Shown here: positions 13,354-14,203 of the stretch, piece after piece
How the letters are laid out: every line of letters begins with the position of its first letter
Numbering within the stretch: position 1 is the first letter of the stretch
Origin: Polaromonas sp.
GTDB taxonomy: Bacteria; Pseudomonadota; Gammaproteobacteria; Burkholderiales; Burkholderiaceae_C
Reading direction: 5' to 3'
Length of the DNA: 14,203 nt
Assembly: GCA_026786065.1 (NCBI GenBank)
Contig: JAJAYS010000167.1
Location: forward strand, 1-14,203
Position numbers and translations under genes: made by a program
Notes under the pieces: generated by a model
The model's input: only the letters and a program-made list of their open reading frames with translations
Told to the model about the DNA's origin: nothing
Databases searched by the model: none

Positions 13354-14203
13354 TTGACTCTGGTGGCGACTCCGCTGACGATGCATTTTGACGAACCGCT
13401 GCCGCTGCAAAGTGGCGCGGCCATCGCCAACTACGACCTGATCTACGAGACCTACGGAACGCTCAACGCCCAGCGCTCAAACGCGGTGCTGGTCTGCCAT
13501 GCACTGAACGCCTCGCACCATGTGGCGGGCGTGTACCTCGATGCCGACGGCCAGCCGGTGGCCCGCTCCGAGGGCTGGTGGAGCACCATGATCGGACCCG
13601 GCTTGCCGCTGGACACCGACCGGTTTTTCGTCATTGGCGTTAACAACCTCGGCTCCTGCTTCGGCTCGACTGGCCCGATGCAGACCGACCCCGCCACCGA
13701 GCAGGTTTACGGCGCCGACTTTCCGGTCGTCACCGTCGAGGATTGGGTAAACGCCCAAGCCCGGTTGCTGGATGTTCTGGGCATCGACGTGCTGGCGGCC
13801 GTGATGGGTGGCAGCCTGGGCGGCATGCAGGCGCTGAGCTGGACGCTGCAATACCCGGCCCGCGTGCGCCATGCGGTGATCGCCGCCAGCGCGCCCAATC
13901 TGACGGCCGAGAACATCGCCTTCAATGAGGTCGCCCGCCGCGCCATCGCCACCGACCCCGACTTTCACGGCGGTCACTACGGCCGTCGCGGCGTGCTGCC
14001 GAAGCGTGGCCTGCGCATCGCCCGCATGATCGGCCACATCACTTACCTGAGCGACGACGTGATGAACGAAAAGTTCGGGCGCAGGCTCAGGAGCTTGGTG
14101 GTGGCCGAAGGACTGCCCCCGGACGCGGTGGGACCGCGTGATGGCCTGCCCGCCGGGCCGCCCCAAGGTCAGGCAGCCCCCCCGGGGGGCAGCGCAGTAC
14201 GCG
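13354..14203 (+). CDS. metX: Homoserine O-acyltransferase, 3' end outside window
   Basis: This alpha/beta-hydrolase-fold cytoplasmic enzyme acylates homoserine (acetyl- or succinyl-CoA; the donor cannot be told here) in methionine synthesis. Family signatures are [56 protein letters not shown], the nucleophile elbow GGSLGGMQ (Ser154) and [22 protein letters not shown] start at TTG 13354 because homologues have about nine residues (xxxVATPxxM) before the [11 protein letters not shown] block; ATG 13381 is the conservative alternative. The frame is open to the last base, so about 283 codons are visible. After [11 protein letters not shown], where homologues proceed toward the EFQIESYLRYQG segment, the sequence changes to Pro/Gly-rich text (from about 14098). 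The catalytic Asp/His region would lie beyond the window. Confidence 0.92.
   Translation, partial: MTLVATPLTMHFDEPLPLQSGAAIANYDLIYETYGTLNAQRSNAVLVCHALNASHHVAGVYLDADGQPVARSEGWWSTMIGPGLPLDTDRFFVIGVNNLGSCFGSTGPMQTDPATEQVYGADFPVVTVEDWVNAQARLLDVLGIDVLAAVMGGSLGGMQALSWTLQYPARVRHAVIAASAPNLTAENIAFNEVARRAIATDPDFHGGHYGRRGVLPKRGLRIARMIGHITYLSDDVMNEKFGRRLRSLVVAEGLPPDAVGPRDGLPAGPPQGQAAPPGGSAVR
14098..14203 (+). repeat. GC-rich repeat-like insertion in metX
   Basis: This stretch is open in the metX frame but encodes Pro/Gly-rich text ([20 protein letters not shown]) unlike MetX. It contains GCCCGCCGGGC and a near-perfect hairpin around CCCCCC/GGGGGG (14173-14193). The same kind of hairpin-rich sequence is, from memory, common between genes in Comamonadaceae. 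Its 3' end is outside the window, so whether the frame is restored is unknown. Confidence 0.45.

Noticed and set aside
13477..14166. Minus-strand open frame opposite metX
   Set aside because: MetX on the plus strand is unmistakable; the antisense frame has no family character.
1..14203. CRISPR array, transposase, tRNA or rRNA genes
   Set aside because: No regularly spaced repeats, no transposase-like reading frame, and no cloverleaf or rRNA-like stretch was seen on either strand.

Overview
The window looks like a chromosomal segment of a betaproteobacterium of the order Burkholderiales, most probably family Comamonadaceae (Polaromonas/Rhodoferax-like). This rests on protein character (YidC, YidD, MnmE and MetX variants), the rpmH-rnpA-yidD-yidC-mnmE order normally found beside the replication origin, and GC-rich codon use. 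The species cannot be named from the sequence alone.

Layout. (1) 1-4140: end of rpmH, then rnpA, yidD and yidC joined by ATGA overlaps, then mnmE. This is the usual ribosome / RNase P / membrane-insertion / tRNA-modification cluster. The striking point is that yidC, normally essential, carries two in-frame stop codons (TAG 1588, TAA 1630) while its reading frame and homology continue through both. (2) 4432-5747: a small stand-alone cyclic-nucleotide-binding-domain protein and an uncharacterised 224-residue protein. (3) 5888-7873, minus strand: a KefB/YbaL-type monovalent cation:proton antiporter with TrkA domains. It is divergent from (4) 7979-10259: kdsD-kdsC-lptC, again joined by ATGA overlaps, which make Kdo and export LPS. 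The expected next genes lptA and lptB are absent, so the gene order breaks directly after lptC. (5) 10376-11075, minus strand: a glycine-rich RRM RNA-binding protein with a recognisable promoter, 5' leader and terminator. (6) 11469-13128: a cluster of decayed genes. It holds an anti-sigma factor with one frameshift, an ECF sigma factor with three, an internal fragment of an ammonium transporter with a stop codon, and a 5'-truncated, frameshifted GDT1/UPF0016 transporter. (7) 13233-14203: a promoter, a SAM-II-type riboswitch and an intrinsic terminator ahead of metX, which runs off the window. A GC-rich repeat-like stretch is inserted in frame near the end of the visible metX.

Taken together, an intact housekeeping backbone is interrupted by gene decay. 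No new defence, mobile or biosynthetic system is visible, and there is no CRISPR array, transposase or tRNA. The most informative signals are the doubly interrupted yidC, the pseudogene cluster with its amt/gdt1 junction, the loss of the lptC-lptA linkage, the SAM-II riboswitch with tandem terminator, and repeat-like in-frame insertions in mnmE and metX. Whether the nonsense and frameshift changes are real or come from sequencing or assembly cannot be decided from the sequence alone.
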